From contig NZ_SNYI01000002.1 in the NCBI RefSeq assembly GCF_004362865.1, positions 1 through 64,000 of the forward strand: a DNA stretch of 64,000 nt, in the 5' to 3' direction. The translations under genes and the position numbers were made by a program. Source of the DNA: Zeaxanthinibacter enoshimensis. GTDB lineage: Bacteria > Bacteroidota > Bacteroidia > Flavobacteriales > Flavobacteriaceae. Under the pieces are notes generated by a model. It ran no database searches and was not told the origin of the DNA. It saw only the letters and a list, made by a program, of their open reading frames with translations. Positions 25,181-34,436 of this stretch are shown here, piece after piece. The number at the start of each line of letters is the position of its first letter. Positions within the stretch are counted from its first letter, which is position 1.

Positions 25181-25522
25181 CTAATCCTCCTTTAAAAGAC
25201 CATGCAGTATGGATTGTAAGAGGGATAATAAAAGGCTGAATAACAAGGCCCACCAAATACCGTTTACAGCGAACCCGGGAACCAGGTAATCTGCCAGGAG
25301 GATGATAAGGGCATTGATGATCAGCAGGAACAACCCGAGGGTGAGAATGGTCACCGGGAGAGTCAGTACCACCAGTATAGGTTTAACGATCAGGTTCAGC
25401 AGGCTGAGTACGATAGCTACCCAGATCGCAGTCCAGAAAGATTCCACCCCTACGCCCGGTAATATATTGGCCAGGATAATAACGGCCAGGGCGTTTAACA
25501 GTAATCTTAAAATGAGTTTCAT
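25181..25522 (-). CDS. Holin-like (DUF-type) four-helix membrane protein
   Basis: 113 residues with four hydrophobic segments (about 3-22, 27-47, 53-76 and 85-108). It matches the small 'phage holin family' membrane proteins that are chromosomal in many bacteria; no phage genes lie nearby, so a lysis role is unlikely. The motif LNLIVKPILVVLTLPVTILTLG is typical of that family. Function unknown. Confidence 0.75.
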   Translation of the reverse strand: MKLILRLLLNALAVIILANILPGVGVESFWTAIWVAIVLSLLNLIVKPILVVLTLPVTILTLGLFLLIINALIILLADYLVPGFAVNGIWWALLFSLLLSLLQSILHGLLKED

Positions 25523-25586
25523 AACGTTGGTTTAAGTAACTAAAAGTAGCTAAAAAACCGCTGCTTTCCATGTCCTGTCAGAAGGA

Positions 25587-26366
25587 TTACTGATCCTTCC
25601 CGATAAAATTCATGGAGACGTCAAAGTACTGCTTAGGGTTTTCAGCATGCAGCCAATGCCCCGCATTATCTATGGTTGCCACAGTAGCTTTGGGAAAGTG
25701 TTTCCGGATGTCGTCGCTGTCTGCCGGTGAAATATATTCTGACCGGTCTCCTCTCAGGAAGAGGGTAGGGCCATCGTAGGTAAATCCTGTGCCGATGGCT
25801 TCCCCGATCTCCTCGTACTTCTCGTCCAGCACCTCCAGGTTGCATTTAAAGCCCAGGCTGCCGTCCTTTTCCCAGCTCAGGTTCTTCAGCAGGAACTGCC
25901 GGGTACCCCAGTCCTTGATCCGTTCAGACAGGTATTCATCTGCATCCGTCCTCGATTCAAATTCGTCCAGGGGCAGGCTTTTCAGTGCCTCCAGGATCTC
26001 CTGGTGGTGAGGCGGGTAGAATTTCGGGGCGATGTCGGCCACGATAAGTTTGCTTACATTCTCCGGCCGGGTGCAGGCAAACTGCATGGCGGTCTTCCCG
26101 CCCATAGAGTGCCCCATCACGATGGCGTTCCCTATGCCGTGCTCCTGCATATAATGGTCCAGGTCGTCGGCCATGACCTCATAATTAAAGGTGTCTGACC
26201 AGAAACTCTTGCCGTGGTTCCGCTGGTCGATCAGGTGGACCTGCATTCCTTTCCGGGAATATTTATTCCCGAGGGTCTTCCAGTTATCAGACATGCCCAG
26301 GAAACCGTGCAGGATTAAAAGCGGGCTGCCTTCCCCGAGTATTTGTGAGTGTAACAGTTGTTTCAT
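25587..26366 (-). CDS. Alpha/beta-fold hydrolase, YbfF-like esterase
   Basis: 259 residues. The oxyanion loop is [11 protein letters not shown], the nucleophile elbow GHSMGG has Ser87, and the His lies in [11 protein letters not shown] near the C-terminus. E. coli YbfF acts on acyl-CoA and palmitoyl esters; the natural substrate here is not evident. Its ATG overlaps the pdxJ stop by 4 bp, so the two form a coupled unit. Confidence 0.88.
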   Translation of the reverse strand: MKQLLHSQILGEGSPLLILHGFLGMSDNWKTLGNKYSRKGMQVHLIDQRNHGKSFWSDTFNYEVMADDLDHYMQEHGIGNAIVMGHSMGGKTAMQFACTRPENVSKLIVADIAPKFYPPHHQEILEALKSLPLDEFESRTDADEYLSERIKDWGTRQFLLKNLSWEKDGSLGFKCNLEVLDEKYEEIGEAIGTGFTYDGPTLFLRGDRSEYISPADSDDIRKHFPKATVATIDNAGHWLHAENPKQYFDVSMNFIGKDQ

Positions 26367-27076
26367 TTAAGACGTTCTAAATACATGTTTACCACCTTTT
26401 CCAGCCCCAGGTACAGCGCTTCGCTGATCAGCGCATGCCCTATGGATACTTCCAGCAGGTGGGGTACATGTTGTTTAAAATAGGCGAGGTTGTCCAGGCT
26501 GAGGTCGTGCCCTGCATTCACGCCAAGTCCGTGTTCATGGGCGATCCTGGCTGCCTCGGCGAAGGGGAGGACGGCATCCTTATCGCCTTTGGCGTAGGCC
26601 ACCGCATAGGATTCTGTATAGAGTTCCACCCGGTCTGTCCCGGTCTCCGCTGCGCCCGCAACCATTTCTGGATCGGGATCGACAAAGATAGAGGTGCGGA
26701 TGCCTTTCGCTTTAAAAGTAGCGATCACGTCTTTCAGGTAATCCCTGTGCTTTACCGTATCCCAGCCGGCATTGGAGGTGATGGCATCCGGGCCATCCGG
26801 GACCAGGGTCACCTGGGCAGGGATAACTTCCAGGACCAGGTTGGTAAATTTATCAATGGGGTTACCCTCTATATTCAGTTCGGTCTTTACAACCGGTTTC
26901 AGGTCGCGCGCATCCTGGTAACGGATGTGTCGTTCATCGGGCCTGGGGTGTATGGTGATTCCCTGTGCGCCGAACCGTTCCAGGTCTTTCGCGGCCTGTA
27001 TTACATCGGGCACATTCCCGCCTCTTGCATTGCGCAAAGTGGCAATTTTGTTAATGTTTACACTTAATTTCGTCAT
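26363..27076 (-). CDS. pdxJ: Pyridoxine 5'-phosphate synthase
   Basis: 237 residues from ATG at 27076, the usual family length; the open frame starts ten codons earlier without support. It joins 1-deoxyxylulose 5-phosphate and 3-amino-2-oxopropyl phosphate to give PNP in the DXP-dependent vitamin B6 route. Visible markers are [27 protein letters not shown] (conserved His and Arg), [14 protein letters not shown] and VNAGHDL. It is followed by the esterase gene with a 4-bp overlap and is divergent from the CBS gene. A perfect -7 box TATTTTTG lies at 27104-27111. Confidence 0.96.
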   Translation of the reverse strand: MTKLSVNINKIATLRNARGGNVPDVIQAAKDLERFGAQGITIHPRPDERHIRYQDARDLKPVVKTELNIEGNPIDKFTNLVLEVIPAQVTLVPDGPDAITSNAGWDTVKHRDYLKDVIATFKAKGIRTSIFVDPDPEMVAGAAETGTDRVELYTESYAVAYAKGDKDAVLPFAEAARIAHEHGLGVNAGHDLSLDNLAYFKQHVPHLLEVSIGHALISEALYLGLEKVVNMYLERLK

Positions 27077-27103
27077 TTCCTTACACTTAAGCGATTCGCC
27101 GAA

Positions 27104-27111
27104 CAAAAATA
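27104..27111 (-). promoter_or_regulatory. -7 box upstream of pdxJ
   Basis: Minus strand TATTTTTG, perfect for TAnnTTTG, 27 nt before the pdxJ start. No TTG is seen at a fitting distance. Confidence 0.4.
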
Positions 27112-27166
27112 CAAATTAGGCACACCTTTTGACCTTTAAAATTGTTATTTTGCAATAGAACAGACC

Positions 27167-27826
27167 ATGATGAAGATACAAGAACACATATCAGACCATC
27201 TCGATGTCTTTGACATTGGCGCTCCCTTACAGGACGTGGTGAAATTTTTCAGGGGTTCTGGGTACTCGCATGTCGCTGTAGTAGAGGATCGGAAGTTCCT
27301 CGGCGTCTTGTCCGAAGAGGATTTCCGGACCATCGGGGAAAAGGGCCAGCTGGCCGACCACCGGAACAGCCTGGAAACCTTTTACGTGCCCCAGGATGCT
27401 TCCTGGCTGGATATTCTTAAACTCTTCGCCGACAACCAGGCGAACCTGATGCCGGTCCTGGACCAGGAGGCTTCGGTAATAGGGTATTACGATCTCGGGG
27501 AAGTACTCGATTTCCTGGTAGAGACCCCTTTCTTTAATGAACCGGGCGCACTGCTGGTGGTTGCCACCGGGGCAAAGGATCATTCCTTCAGTGAGATTGC
27601 CCAGATCGTGGAAAGTAACAATGCCAAACTTATCGGTGCATTTATTTCAGATTACCAGAATGACATCGTGCAGACTACCATAAAGATCAGCTCCGGGAAT
27701 ATCAACGAGGTGCTGCAGTCTTTCCGTCGCTATAATTACACTATACTATTTGGCAATATGGACGACCAGTTCCTGGAAGACCTGAAACAACGATCGGACT
27801 ACCTGGATAAATACCTAAATGTCTGA
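27167..27826 (+). CDS. CBS-domain protein
   Basis: 219 residues. A CBS pair occupies about residues 5-125, including VVKFFRGSGYSHVAVVEDRKFLGVLSEEDF and LMPVLDQEASVIGYYD. A second half (about 140-215) looks like an ACT-type regulatory fold. CBS pairs usually bind adenine nucleotides and tune a partner. It precedes nadK by 6 nt in the same direction, suggesting co-regulation with NAD(P) metabolism. ATG at 27167 or 27170 are both possible. Confidence 0.8.
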   Translation: MMKIQEHISDHLDVFDIGAPLQDVVKFFRGSGYSHVAVVEDRKFLGVLSEEDFRTIGEKGQLADHRNSLETFYVPQDASWLDILKLFADNQANLMPVLDQEASVIGYYDLGEVLDFLVETPFFNEPGALLVVATGAKDHSFSEIAQIVESNNAKLIGAFISDYQNDIVQTTIKISSGNINEVLQSFRRYNYTILFGNMDDQFLEDLKQRSDYLDKYLNV

Positions 27827-27832
27827 TTCCCC

Positions 27833-28714
27833 ATGAAAATTGCCATATACGGCCAGGCCGACCAGAATAATACCCTTTTATATGTACAGGAGATCCTGGA
27901 TGAACTCCGCCAGCACAAGGCAGAGGTGTGTATCGAGGAAGATTTTTACAAACTCCTGAAACACGGAGACAGCCTTCCGCCACTATCCACCTTTAATGCT
28001 TCCAGGGGGCTTGATCCGGACTTTGATATGTTCGTGAGTTTTGGTGGGGACGGGACCATCCTCCGCGCCATTACCTATGTCAGGGACCTGGGCATCCCCA
28101 TCGTAGGAGTCAACACCGGCAGGCTGGGTTTCCTCTCTACCTTTAAGAAGGAAGACGTCCGGAAGGTGGTGCAGGAATTCGTTGCCGGGGCCTTTACCAT
28201 TGAAGAACGCAGCCTGGTGGAAGTGCTCTCCGATGAGGAGATCCCGGAATTTGATGGCTTTAATTTTGCCCTGAACGAGATTACCGTCAGCAGGAAGGAT
28301 ACCACCTCCATGATCACGGTAGAGACCTACCTGAATGATGAATACCTGACCTCTTACTGGGCAGACGGCCTGATCATTGCCACGCCTACGGGATCAACAG
28401 GCTACAGCCTGAGCTGTGGCGGGCCGGTGATCACTCCCTGGGCCAAGTCGCTGGTAATTACCCCCATTGCTCCACACAACCTTAATGCCAGGCCACTGGT
28501 GATCGCAGATCATACAGTTATCCGGCTGAAAGTCTCCGGCCGGGAAGACCAGCACCTGCTCTCCCTGGATTCCCGTATCGCTACCATAGAGAACGGGAGA
28601 GAGATCACTATCAGGAGGGCTGATTTTTCGATCCGCATGATCGAGTATACTTCCGAGAGCTTCCTGAAGACCCTCCGCAATAAGCTGCTCTGGGGCCAGG
28701 ACCGCCGTAATTGA
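27833..28714 (+). CDS. nadK: NAD kinase
   Basis: 293 residues. It phosphorylates NAD to NADP in the cytosol. The family GGDGT lies at residues 71-75 in SFGGDGTILRA, the NEITVSR motif near 150, and TPTGSTGYSLSCGGP near 185. Normal length. The first ATG is preceded by the CBS gene with only a 6-nt gap. Confidence 0.97.
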   Translation: MKIAIYGQADQNNTLLYVQEILDELRQHKAEVCIEEDFYKLLKHGDSLPPLSTFNASRGLDPDFDMFVSFGGDGTILRAITYVRDLGIPIVGVNTGRLGFLSTFKKEDVRKVVQEFVAGAFTIEERSLVEVLSDEEIPEFDGFNFALNEITVSRKDTTSMITVETYLNDEYLTSYWADGLIIATPTGSTGYSLSCGGPVITPWAKSLVITPIAPHNLNARPLVIADHTVIRLKVSGREDQHLLSLDSRIATIENGREITIRRADFSIRMIEYTSESFLKTLRNKLLWGQDRRN

Positions 28715-28781
28715 GTGCTTTTCAAAACAATAAATAAGGCTAATCACTGTTAAGCAAACAGGTGGGATGACCAGATGCCGG

Positions 28782-28811
28782 TTGCACCCTTGCCTGAAAT
28801 AATTATATTTG
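28782..28811 (+). promoter_or_regulatory. Promoter of the DUF6089-uppS-bamA run
   Basis: TTG (28782-28784), 19 nt, TATATTTG (28804-28811): both boxes fit the Bacteroidota consensus. The -7 box is 17 nt before the DUF6089 start. Confidence 0.7.
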
Positions 28812-28828
28812 CACCCTTTTGACATTTG

Positions 28829-29515
28829 ATGAAGAAACTCACAGTTCTCTTATGGATGATGGCAATTTCGGCCGCGAGCGCACAGACCTACGAGGTTGGG
28901 CTCTTTGGTGGCGGGGCCAACGCTATAGGGGACGTGGGGCGAACCACTTTTATTTCGCCTAACGGGCCTGCCTTTGGCGGAATCTTTAAATGGAATAAAA
29001 GTAAGCGCTACGCCTGGAGGGCAAGCCTTATCCATGGTTCATTCACCATGGATGATGCCAAGTCTGACCAGTTTGCCCGGCAGCAACGGGGATACGTGGT
29101 AGAAAATAACGTGCTGGAAGCCTCCGCAGGGCTCGAAGTTAACTTCGTGGAATACAACCTGCATAAGCTGGGGCCGGCATTTACCCCCTATTTATATACA
29201 GGGGTCACCTATTTCCGCTACGGGTATCACTATTTTGATACCGGGCAGTTCCGGGATATCAATCAGAAAGACGGGGCTTTTGCTATCCCGATGACGGTTG
29301 GGGCCAAGAGCAGGTTGAACCAGTTTATCATCATCGGGGCAGAGATTGGCGCCAGGTATACTTTTACAGATAACCTGGACGGCAGCAACCCGGAAGGATC
29401 TAATTTTGAACAGTTTAGGTTCGGGAATATATTTAGCGACGATTGGTACGTCTTTTCCGGAATTACTGTAACTTATACCTTTGGCAGGAAACCCTGCCAG
29501 GACTGTTTTGAGTAG
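28829..29515 (+). CDS. DUF6089 outer-membrane beta-barrel protein
   Basis: 228 residues from ATG at 28829. The signal peptide MKKLTVLLWMMAISAASAQ is followed by TYEVGLFGGGANAIGDVG, typical of DUF6089 proteins, and about eight amphipathic strands. It is probably an outer-membrane or periplasmic barrel of unknown role. It is the first gene of the run with uppS (gap 9 nt) and bamA, so an envelope-assembly role is plausible. Confidence 0.85.
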   Translation: MKKLTVLLWMMAISAASAQTYEVGLFGGGANAIGDVGRTTFISPNGPAFGGIFKWNKSKRYAWRASLIHGSFTMDDAKSDQFARQQRGYVVENNVLEASAGLEVNFVEYNLHKLGPAFTPYLYTGVTYFRYGYHYFDTGQFRDINQKDGAFAIPMTVGAKSRLNQFIIIGAEIGARYTFTDNLDGSNPEGSNFEQFRFGNIFSDDWYVFSGITVTYTFGRKPCQDCFE

Positions 29516-29524
29516 CATATAGGC

Positions 29525-30265
29525 ATGAATAAGATAGAAGACATCTCCCGAGAACGTTTACCCAGGCACCTGGCCATCATTATGGATGGTAACGGCAGGT
29601 GGGCAAAACAGCAGGGCAAGATGCGTATTTTTGGTCACGAGAACGGGGTGAACGCTGTAAGGAGAACGGTGGAGAATTGCGCCAAGATCGGGATAGAGTA
29701 CCTTACCCTTTACGCCTTCTCCACGGAAAACTGGAATCGCCCGAAAATTGAAGTGGACACCCTGATGAAACTGCTGGTGGCTTCACTCAGGAAAGAGCTT
29801 AAAACCCTGCATAAGAATAATATAAGGTTGAATGCCATAGGCAATATGGATGCCCTTCCCAAAAAAGCCCGGAGAGAGCTGGAGGAGGTTATGGAAAAGA
29901 CCTCGGGGAACGATGCCATGACCCTTACCCTCGCCCTCAGCTACGGAGCGCGGGAGGAAATAAAACAGGCGGTTCAGCAAATAAGTACCAAAGTTAAAAA
30001 TAATATAATTTCGCCCGAAAACATTGATGAAACAATTATAAATACTCATCTTTACACGCACAATTTACCAGACGTAGACCTGCTTATTCGTACCAGCGGA
30101 GAGCACCGGATCAGCAATTTTTTACTGTGGCAGATTGCCTACGCCGAGTTATATTTTATTGATGTATTTTGGCCCGATTTTGATGAGCAACATTTGGTAG
30201 CGGCAATTATAAATTACCAGAACAGAGAACGAAGATTTGGAAAAACAAGCGAACAACTCATCTAG
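29525..30265 (+). CDS. uppS: Isoprenyl transferase (undecaprenyl diphosphate synthase)
   Basis: 246 residues. It condenses isopentenyl diphosphate onto farnesyl diphosphate to give the C55 carrier for peptidoglycan and O-antigen synthesis. IIMDGNGRWAKQQG carries the catalytic Asp21. YAFSTENWNRP and LLIRTSGEHRISNFLLWQ are the other family signatures. It is followed by bamA with a 4-nt gap. Confidence 0.97.
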   Translation: MNKIEDISRERLPRHLAIIMDGNGRWAKQQGKMRIFGHENGVNAVRRTVENCAKIGIEYLTLYAFSTENWNRPKIEVDTLMKLLVASLRKELKTLHKNNIRLNAIGNMDALPKKARRELEEVMEKTSGNDAMTLTLALSYGAREEIKQAVQQISTKVKNNIISPENIDETIINTHLYTHNLPDVDLLIRTSGEHRISNFLLWQIAYAELYFIDVFWPDFDEQHLVAAIINYQNRERRFGKTSEQLI

Positions 30266-30269
30266 CGGT

Positions 30270-32891
30270 ATGACTAAGTACATATCTCTTGAACACTTCA
30301 TTACCCTATTACTCCTTCTAATTACGACCTTAACATACTCCCAGGAGACTTCCTATGAGGACGGTAAGCAATATATTCTTGGTGGGCTGGAAGTAACCGG
30401 CCTGCAGAGCTATAACGAGCAGACCGTAAAGACCTATACCGGTTTAAGGGTAGGGGAGCCCATCACCCTTCCGGGTGATAAGATCAGCGAGGTGATCAAG
30501 AAGTTATGGGGTCTGGAACTTTTCTCGGACATCTCGTTCTATATTACGGACGTACAGGGAGACCAGGTGTTCCTGGAGCTGCAGATCGAGGAACGGCCAA
30601 CGCTCTCTGCCGTGACCATCAACGGGATCAAACAACGAAAGACAGACGAGATCATCAAGGATACCGATCTCAAGAAAGGTAAGAAGATCACTAAGAGTCT
30701 TATCGCTAATACCAAGAATTATCTGCAGAACAAGTACCGCAAGCAGGGTTACCTGAACACCAAGGTTAATATCATCACGGCCAAGGACACCGTAGATACC
30801 AATACGGAACGCATGCTCATCAATGTAGACAAGGGTGAGAAAGTGAAGATCCGCGATATCATCATCGAAGGCAACGAAGAGCTGTCTGACAAAAGGCTTC
30901 GCAAAGCGCTTAAAAACACCAAGGAAAAGCAATTTGGTCGTTTCTGGAAGAAATCCAAGTTCATCGGGGACGATTTCGAAGAAGACCTGACCTCCCTGAT
31001 CGACAAATATGCCGAGAACGGTTACCGGGATGCCCGGGTATTGTCCGATACCACGATCAAGGTAAACGAAAACCTGATCGATGTAAAGATCACAGTAGAA
31101 GAAGGAGATAAGTACTATTTCGGGGATATCGACTTCGTCGGGAATACGGTCTACACAGACCGGCAGCTGAGCCAGGTCCTGGGGATCAAGAAAGGGGCCA
31201 CCTATAACGGGGTGCTGCTGCGCAAACGTATTGCGGATGATTCCAAACCTGATGGGGAAGACCTGACCAACCTGTACCAGAACAACGGTTACCTGTTCTC
31301 ACAGATCAACCCGGTCGAGGTTTCTGCCGCCAATGATACCATCGATTTTGAGATCCGTATTATCGAAGGAAAGGAAACCTTCCTTAACCATGTGACCGTG
31401 GTGGGGAACGACAAAACGAATGACCACGTGATCTTCAGGGAACTGAGGACCCGTCCCGGGCAGAAATACAGTAAAGACAATATTATTCGTTCTGTACGGG
31501 AACTGGGGCAACTCGGTTTCTTCGACGCCGAACAGATCAAGCCGGATATCCAGAACGCCGATCCTAACTCCGGGACCGTAGACCTGAAGTACAGCCTTGT
31601 GGAATCTGGCTCCAGCCAGATCGAGCTGCAGGGTGGTTACGGTGGAGGAGGTTTTATCGGGACACTCGGACTGTCTTTCAGCAACTTCTCTATCCAGAAC
31701 CTGTTCAACGGGGAGGCCTATAAGCCGGTCCCAATGGGGGACGGACAGACCTTTGCCCTTCGACTGCAGGCCAGCCGTACTTTCAGGGTGTACAGCCTGA
31801 ATTTTTCCGAGCCATGGCTTGGTGGAAAGAAACCGGTCCGTTTTAATATGTCCTTATCCCGTACCCAGCAGTTCCTGGCATCATTCAGCAACAGCGGGCG
31901 GGTAGAAGTAAATAAAGACCAGCAGTTCTCTATTACCGGGATCTCCCTGGGGCTTGCAAAACGCGTGCAATGGCCAGATGATTTCTTTACAGTATCTCAT
32001 GCTGTAGGCTACCAGTTATACGATTTCCAGAACTACCGTACCGGGCTCTTTAACTTTGGTAACGGTAAATCCAATTCCCTGGCTTATACCATTGGTATCT
32101 CCAGGAGTTCAGCCGGTCCGGGCCGTATCTACCCGATCACCGGGTCCAATTTCGAGATCAGTGCAAAGTTCACACCGCCATATTCGCTGTTCAGCGACAA
32201 GGATTTTGCCGCCCTCAAGGATCGCAGCCAGGAACTAAGTGCTTTACAGCTTGAAAGACAGCAGCAGGGACTTACCCTGAACGAAGCTGAAAGAAATGAA
32301 TTGGAGAGCATAGACCAGGAACGATTCAACTGGCTGGAATACTACAAGGTTAAATTCGCCGGGGACTGGTACACCAGGCTGGTGGATAAACTGGTGCTGC
32401 GGACCAACGTGGAATTCGGTTTCCTCGGTAACTACAACAGCGATGTCGGGAAAGTGCCATTTGAGCGATTCTTCCTTGGAGGAGACGGGCTTGGAAGGAA
32501 CTTCACCCTGGATGGCCGTGAGACCATTCAGCTGCGTGGATATGAAAATAACTCCCTTACCCCTGTGGATCCCCTTACCGGGCAGCAGGAAGGAGGTATA
32601 GTGTACAACAAGTACTCCTTGGAACTGCGCTACCCGCTTACCCTGAAGCCATCGGCTTCTATTTACGGGCTGGTATTTACAGAGGCCGGGAATTCCTTCA
32701 ACAATTTTCAGGAGTTTAATCCGTTCCTGATTAAAAGATCGGCCGGAGTAGGGTTAAGGATATTTATGCCTGCCTTTGGATTACTGGGTATTGATTTCGG
32801 GTATGGGTTTGATGAGGATCTCAGGCCACAGTCGTCAGGATCAGGGCCCAGCGGGTGGCAGACCCACTTTATCATAGGACAGCAGTTTTAA
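30270..32891 (+). CDS. bamA: Outer-membrane protein assembly factor BamA
   Basis: 873 residues from ATG at 30270 (MTKYISLEHF..., signal peptide ending near TYSQ). An earlier in-frame ATG overlaps uppS and would spoil the signal. Five POTRA domains cover about 30-430, each with the beta-alpha-alpha-beta-beta pattern. The rest is the 16-strand barrel, ending in FIIGQQF with terminal Phe. LRGYENNSLTP holds the place of the VRGF lid motif. A charged insertion of roughly 45 residues (about 642-687, LQLERQQQGLTLNEAERNE) projects from one barrel loop. It folds outer-membrane proteins, with the two following OmpH/Skp-like chaperones. Confidence 0.95.
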   Translation: MTKYISLEHFITLLLLLITTLTYSQETSYEDGKQYILGGLEVTGLQSYNEQTVKTYTGLRVGEPITLPGDKISEVIKKLWGLELFSDISFYITDVQGDQVFLELQIEERPTLSAVTINGIKQRKTDEIIKDTDLKKGKKITKSLIANTKNYLQNKYRKQGYLNTKVNIITAKDTVDTNTERMLINVDKGEKVKIRDIIIEGNEELSDKRLRKALKNTKEKQFGRFWKKSKFIGDDFEEDLTSLIDKYAENGYRDARVLSDTTIKVNENLIDVKITVEEGDKYYFGDIDFVGNTVYTDRQLSQVLGIKKGATYNGVLLRKRIADDSKPDGEDLTNLYQNNGYLFSQINPVEVSAANDTIDFEIRIIEGKETFLNHVTVVGNDKTNDHVIFRELRTRPGQKYSKDNIIRSVRELGQLGFFDAEQIKPDIQNADPNSGTVDLKYSLVESGSSQIELQGGYGGGGFIGTLGLSFSNFSIQNLFNGEAYKPVPMGDGQTFALRLQASRTFRVYSLNFSEPWLGGKKPVRFNMSLSRTQQFLASFSNSGRVEVNKDQQFSITGISLGLAKRVQWPDDFFTVSHAVGYQLYDFQNYRTGLFNFGNGKSNSLAYTIGISRSSAGPGRIYPITGSNFEISAKFTPPYSLFSDKDFAALKDRSQELSALQLERQQQGLTLNEAERNELESIDQERFNWLEYYKVKFAGDWYTRLVDKLVLRTNVEFGFLGNYNSDVGKVPFERFFLGGDGLGRNFTLDGRETIQLRGYENNSLTPVDPLTGQQEGGIVYNKYSLELRYPLTLKPSASIYGLVFTEAGNSFNNFQEFNPFLIKRSAGVGLRIFMPAFGLLGIDFGYGFDEDLRPQSSGSGPSGWQTHFIIGQQF

Positions 32892-32932
32892 TTGCCCTGG
32901 AAAACCTAACAGGCTCATTTATAAATAAATAC

Positions 32933-32940
32933 TATTTTTG
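32933..32940 (+). promoter_or_regulatory. Internal -7 box before the first ompH gene
   Basis: TATTTTTG, perfect for TAnnTTTG, 35 nt before the start. No TTG lies 17-23 nt upstream. Confidence 0.4.
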
Positions 32941-32975
32941 GCACGATATTTTCTATGTACTAAAAGAATTCAGAA

Positions 32976-33812
32976 ATGAAACATAAAGTTCTTCTGACAT
33001 ACCTGCTGATTTTTCTCTCGTTTTATGCGATGGCACAGAGGGGTGTTCGTATCGGCTATGTAGACATGGAGTATATCCTTGAGAATGTTGAAGAGTATCG
33101 TGAAGCCAATGAGCAATTGGCTAAAAAGGTCCAGAAATGGAAACTGGAGATCGAGGAGCAGCGCAACGTGGTAGAGCAGATGAAGAAAGACCTGATGGCC
33201 GAAAAAGTGCTGTTGACGGAGGAGCTGATCGCAGAGCGGGAAGAAGAGATTCAGATCCTGGAAAAGGAACTGCTGGATTACCAGCAGGACCGCTTTGGAC
33301 CACAGGGAGACCTGGTGCTCCAGAAACGGTTGCTGATACAGCCGATACAGGACCAGGTTTTCAATGAAGTACAGCAGATCGGGGCCAATAAAAAGTATGA
33401 TTTTATTTTTGATAAATCTGCGGATGTTGTAATGTTGTACTCCGAAAAAAGGCACGATATCAGTGATTTGGTGCTTCGCGGAATTGCCCGCACCCGGAAG
33501 GTCAGCAAACCCAAAGAGAAGAAAATAGATCCGAAAAGGATAGCCGACCTGGAAGCAGAGGATGAGGAAGAGGAAGAAATAAGTGAAGCCCTGCAGGAAA
33601 GACAGGAACGTGCAGAACAGGCAGCAGAGGCAAGAGCGAAGACAGTAGAAGAAAGAAGGGCCGAACAACAGCGGATCCGGGAGGAACGTAAGAAAGCCTA
33701 CGAAGAACGAAGAAAGAAATTACTGGAAGAAAGGGAAGCCAGGTTAAAAGCACGGGAAGCCCAGAGGAATAACGTGGAAACAGACAGTACAACAACTAAA
33801 GACCCAAATTAA
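32976..33812 (+). CDS. OmpH/Skp-family periplasmic chaperone with long charged tail
   Basis: 278 residues. The signal peptide ends near YAMAQ. The Skp core (about 22-165) has YVDMEYILENVEEY, a long coiled coil and KKYDFIFDKSADVV. After it comes a tail of about 100 residues made almost entirely of Glu, Arg, Lys and Ala (RERAEQAAEAR-type repeats), predicted as one long helix; canonical Skp lacks this. Skp carries outer-membrane proteins to BamA, encoded just upstream. A second, standard-length copy follows. Confidence 0.9.
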   Translation: MKHKVLLTYLLIFLSFYAMAQRGVRIGYVDMEYILENVEEYREANEQLAKKVQKWKLEIEEQRNVVEQMKKDLMAEKVLLTEELIAEREEEIQILEKELLDYQQDRFGPQGDLVLQKRLLIQPIQDQVFNEVQQIGANKKYDFIFDKSADVVMLYSEKRHDISDLVLRGIARTRKVSKPKEKKIDPKRIADLEAEDEEEEEISEALQERQERAEQAAEARAKTVEERRAEQQRIREERKKAYEERRKKLLEEREARLKAREAQRNNVETDSTTTKDPN

Positions 33813-33851
33813 ATATCTTAAAATTAACACTCAAAAAGTAAACTAGAAATC

Positions 33852-34361
33852 ATGAAACACGTAATGAAAGTAGCAGCCGTTTTATTGTTTTTTGTAGCCG
33901 CTACAGGTTTTGTAAATGCCCAGAGCAAGGTTGCGCATATCAATGTCAACGAACTGTTGTCATCTATGCCAGAAATGAAGGCGGCACAAGGAGAGCTTAA
34001 GAAGCTTCAGGAAACGTACAGGGCAGATATCGAATCTTCCATGACCGAGTTGAAGAATAAATTCACCCAGTACCAGAACGAAGCAGCGGCTAAATCAGAA
34101 GAAGAGAACCAGAAGAGAGCACAGGAGCTGCAGGGATTTGAAAAGAATATCGGCGAAGCTCAGCAAGCTGCCCAGCAGGAACTGCAGAAAAAGCAGGCAG
34201 AGCTCTTTGAGCCTATCTCCAAGAAAGCCAAGGCAGCTATTGAAAGAGTTGCAGCGGCCCAAGGGTATGACTACGTGATCGACGCCAGCCCGGGACTCGG
34301 AGTTATCGTTGCCAAAGGAAAAGACCTTCTTCCTGACGTAAAGAAAGAACTGGGATTCTAA
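33852..34361 (+). CDS. OmpH/Skp-family periplasmic chaperone
   Basis: 169 residues, the classical Skp size. The signal peptide ends near FVNAQ. The mature protein begins SKVAHINVNELLSSMPEM, continues through a long Glu/Lys/Gln coiled coil (about 50-115), and ends with GYDYVIDASPGLGVIVAKG. It is expected to form a trimer that escorts unfolded outer-membrane proteins to BamA. A strong terminator follows 24 nt after its stop. Confidence 0.93.
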   Translation: MKHVMKVAAVLLFFVAATGFVNAQSKVAHINVNELLSSMPEMKAAQGELKKLQETYRADIESSMTELKNKFTQYQNEAAAKSEEENQKRAQELQGFEKNIGEAQQAAQQELQKKQAELFEPISKKAKAAIERVAAAQGYDYVIDASPGLGVIVAKGKDLLPDVKKELGF

Positions 34362-34384
34362 GGAACCCCATCCGTTAAAAAATT

Positions 34385-34410
34385 AAACCGCCAATCATGG
34401 CGGTTTTTTT
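34385..34410 (+). terminator. Terminator of the bamA-ompH run
   Basis: AAACCGCC-AATCAT-GGCGGTTT followed by a T run ending at 34410. Confidence 0.92.
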
Positions 34411-34436
34411 ATTTTTACAAAGTACACAAGCAATAC

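Noticed and set aside
25181-25522. Holin-like gene as evidence of a prophage
   Set aside because: No phage structural, lysis or integrase genes are near; the family is widely chromosomal.
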